Shown here piece after piece: positions 62,139 to 64,000 of a DNA stretch of 64,000 bases (within the stretch, counting starts at the first letter, position 1; every line of letters starts with the position of its first letter). Under the pieces are notes generated by a model, which was not told the DNA's origin, searched no databases, and saw only the letters and a list, made by a program, of their open reading frames with translations. Origin of the DNA: Winogradskyella thalassocola (GTDB taxonomy: Bacteria > Bacteroidota > Bacteroidia > Flavobacteriales > Flavobacteriaceae). A program made the position numbers and the translations under genes. The stretch is taken from NCBI RefSeq assembly GCF_900099995.1, contig NZ_FNCZ01000010.1, positions 62,001 to 126,000 of the forward strand, in the 5' to 3' direction.

Positions 62139-62144
62139 AATTCT

Positions 62145-62152
62145 TACCTTTG
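62145..62152 (+). promoter_or_regulatory. Bacteroidota -7 box for the 62183 lipoprotein and lipB
   Basis: TACCTTTG matches TAnnTTTG. Transcription should start about 25 bp before the ATG at 62183. Confidence 0.6.
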
Positions 62153-62182
62153 CGGTCTTAATATTGTATTTAAAAGATTAAA

Positions 62183-62947
62183 ATGAAGAAGGTTTTTACG
62201 GTGATTTCTTGTGCGTTTATAATGCTGCTAACAAGTTGTCAGTTTTCTGAAAATATCTATATCAATGAAGACGGTAGTGGTAAGGTGAAATTCTCAATGG
62301 ATGCATCAGAAATGATGGATGTGTTAGGGCAATTGGGTGAGAATGCCTCTGATGAAATGAGTAAAGCTGTGGATTCAACAATCATTTTTAAGGACTTTTT
62401 GGTAGAATATAAAGACAGTATAGCGAATTTGTCTGTAGGTGAACAGGAAAAGATTAAAGCCATGGAGGATTATAAAATTCATATGGTTATGAATCCAGAT
62501 AAGAAGAAGATGTTTTTTGATTTAGAAACAGACTTTGATGATGCTAGTGAGTTGCGCGATATGTACAAAGCAATGAATAGTTTTAATAATTTAAAAGGTG
62601 ATGACACTGCTAGTGATAATTTGCCTTTAAGTCCATTTTCTAGTATGGGTAATGAAGGCTCAACTTTGGTTAGTTATTCATATGATGGTACAGTTTTTAA
62701 AAGAAGTGCTGAGATTATTGATTTAGAAAAACATCAAAAATCTTTAGATAGTATAGATAAATCGGCCATTATGTTGGGGTCTTCTAAGTATATAATTAAT
62801 TATCACTTTCCTAAAGCTGTAAAATCATTTTCGAAAGAAGGGGCCATGTATAGTGAAGATCGGAAAACGGTTACTTATGAGGTTGGGTTTATAGATATGC
62901 TTAAGGATCCTGAGATATTAAATATTGAAGTTGTTTTAGAAGATTAA
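62183..62947 (+). CDS. Lipoprotein of unknown function
   Basis: The 254-aa protein has a lipoprotein signal (VFTVISCAFIMLLTSC, Cys at about 19) followed by QFSENIYINEDGSGKVKFSM, a strand-rich start. The middle is acidic and helical (DMYKAMNSFNNLKGDD), and the end (YEVGFIDMLKDPEILNIEVV) is again strand-like. I do not recognise the family. It is 13 bp ahead of lipB and probably co-transcribed. Confidence 0.75.
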   Translation: MKKVFTVISCAFIMLLTSCQFSENIYINEDGSGKVKFSMDASEMMDVLGQLGENASDEMSKAVDSTIIFKDFLVEYKDSIANLSVGEQEKIKAMEDYKIHMVMNPDKKKMFFDLETDFDDASELRDMYKAMNSFNNLKGDDTASDNLPLSPFSSMGNEGSTLVSYSYDGTVFKRSAEIIDLEKHQKSLDSIDKSAIMLGSSKYIINYHFPKAVKSFSKEGAMYSEDRKTVTYEVGFIDMLKDPEILNIEVVLED

Positions 62948-62960
62948 AAGAATAATTATT

Positions 62961-63659
62961 TTGAATAAAAAAATACAACTCCAAGATTTAGGAACTAAAG
63001 ATTTTAAGGACACTTGGGATTACCAGGAAACACTCTTTAAAGCCATTTTAGAGACTAAAATAAAGAATAGAAGAGAGGACGCTGGCTTAGTAACTGATAA
63101 TCATTTTCTCTTTGTAGAACATCCGCATGTCTATACTTTGGGTAAAAGTGGTGATCTCTCAAATCTATTGCTTTCTGAAAGTCAATTAGCAGAAAAAGGA
63201 GCGACGTTTTACAAAATTAATAGAGGTGGAGATATTACCTATCATGGTCCAGGGCAGATTGTGGGTTATCCGATTCTAGACTTAGATAACTTTTTTACAG
63301 ATATTCATAAATACTTACGATTTTTAGAAGAAGTGATCATTCTAACATTAGCTGAATATGGTCTGAAAACAGAACGCAGTCCAGGAGAAACAGGTGTATG
63401 GCTTGATGTTGGAACGCCATTTGCACGTAAAATTTGCGCCATGGGAGTAAGAGCAAGCCGTTGGGTTACCATGCATGGATTTGCCTTAAATGTGAATGCA
63501 GATTTAGGTTATTTTGATCATATTATTCCATGCGGCATTCGAGGTAAAGCTGTAACAACCTTGAATAATGAATTGGGTGTCGATAGCGTAGATGAAAATG
63601 AAGTTAAAGAGAAGCTTTTAAAGTATTTTAGTGCGCTTTTTGAAGCAGATTTTGTTTAA
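62961..63659 (+). CDS. lipB: Octanoyl-(acyl-carrier-protein):protein octanoyltransferase
   Basis: LipB moves octanoate from acyl carrier protein onto the lipoyl domains of 2-oxoacid dehydrogenases and GcvH. The 232-aa protein has VEHPHVYTLGKSGD, NRGGDITYHGPGQIVGYPIL, CAMGVRASRWVTMHGFALNV and the catalytic Cys region IIPCGIRGKAV. The start is a TTG; the previous gene ends 13 bp earlier. Its product would serve the E2 at 34905. Confidence 0.95.
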   Translation: MNKKIQLQDLGTKDFKDTWDYQETLFKAILETKIKNRREDAGLVTDNHFLFVEHPHVYTLGKSGDLSNLLLSESQLAEKGATFYKINRGGDITYHGPGQIVGYPILDLDNFFTDIHKYLRFLEEVIILTLAEYGLKTERSPGETGVWLDVGTPFARKICAMGVRASRWVTMHGFALNVNADLGYFDHIIPCGIRGKAVTTLNNELGVDSVDENEVKEKLLKYFSALFEADFV

Positions 63660-63688
63660 TATTTTAGAACACAGCTATGCCGTCCTTT

Positions 63689-64000
63689 TTAATTAGAACA
63701 CTCTCCGTTAAGCATGTGCATTTCACTTGGATTATAAGCATTATTTGTGGCAAAATTATAGCCATTCATAAAATCATCTATTTCAGAAATTAATGTTGTT
63801 AATCCGCATAAATCGGACAACAGAGAATTAAAATGAATATTAATTAACCCTCTATTGAAAGTGAAATTTTGCAAAGGATCTAAATTGGTGATATTTGTGT
63901 TTCCTGATATTATTAACGCGTGGTAATTGGCTTGATTATCGCTAAAAGTAATATTTTCAATACCGTTAAGTGTGGTTAGTCCAGTATTGTCAGATATTTC
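63689..64000 (-). CDS. C-terminal part of a repeat-type surface protein (start outside window)
   Basis: The minus-strand frame is open from the window edge to the TAA at 63689, giving 103 residues without a start. It reads like a leucine-rich-repeat-type ladder (TGLTTLNGIENITFSDN, NTNITNLDPLQNF, LCGLTTLISEIDDF) and ends without a T9SS domain. An internal TTG could be taken for a start, but the frame continues upstream. Confidence 0.65.
   Translation of the reverse strand, partial: EISDNTGLTTLNGIENITFSDNQANYHALIISGNTNITNLDPLQNFTFNRGLINIHFNSLLSDLCGLTTLISEIDDFMNGYNFATNNAYNPSEMHMLNGECSN

Overview
The window looks like a chromosomal segment from a marine-type member of the Flavobacteriaceae (Bacteroidota). 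The DNA is AT-rich, several genes carry Bacteroidota promoter -7 boxes (TAnnTTTG), the gliding genes gldB and gldC lie next to nadE, and several secreted proteins end in type IX secretion (T9SS) sorting domains. Several genes appear to start with TTG, most clearly dnaG. I saw no rRNA, tRNA, CRISPR array or prophage.

Layout. 1-3 kb: two T9SS cargo proteins, the first cut by the window edge. 3-9.5 kb: a three-part phosphodiesterase/TPR/sulfotransferase protein, a polyprenyl diphosphate synthase, and an ECF sigma factor with a single-pass partner and an outer-membrane barrel. 9.6-17.9 kb: dnaG, a LuxR-type regulator with Glu at the phosphorylation site, nadE, gldBC, two paralogous secreted proteins, a DUF4230 protein and a rhodanese. 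17.9-34.2 kb: a TetR regulator, a perfect 26-bp palindromic operator, and a long same-strand phenylacetate (paa) cluster in the order E-A-B-C-D-G-H-I-J-Z-F-Y. No paaK ligase is present. 34.2-39.7 kb: an Lrp regulator, a 2-oxoacid dehydrogenase E2, a branched-chain aminotransferase and a fused E1, probably for branched-chain amino-acid catabolism. 39.8-45 kb: cold shock protein, SulP transporter, DUF4136 lipoprotein, and hutU coupled to a 53-aa DUF5522 gene. 45-64 kb: mostly housekeeping genes (hemL, lysS, lipB), peptidoglycan hydrolase, zinc protease, a di-haem cytochrome-like lipoprotein, small secreted proteins, and a partial repeat protein at the right edge.

The most unusual part is 19.6-39.7 kb. 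The paa and branched-chain genes are interrupted by several families of palindromic or inverted repeats, which are almost absent from the rest of the window. Three kinds of small gene sit inside inverted pairs of such repeats: two four-helix-bundle genes (relatives of the 23S rRNA intervening-sequence protein) inside arrays of degenerate GAAnnn hexamers, one DUF559 endonuclease-like gene inside 35-bp inverted repeats, and one GIY-YIG nuclease gene between two small hairpins. Repeat pairs without a gene also occur. The DUF559 unit has run into the neighbouring threonine dehydratase to make one open frame, and two other enzymes carry repeat sequence translated inside their chains. My reading is that these are three small, parallel 'hairpin-bracketed gene' elements living in operons. 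That is inference from structure and is open to test.

The paa products would convert phenylacetyl-CoA by epoxidation (PaaABCDE), isomerisation (PaaG), ring cleavage and aldehyde oxidation (PaaZ) and beta-oxidation-like steps (PaaF, H, J) to acetyl-CoA and succinyl-CoA, with PaaI and PaaY as rescue thioesterases.
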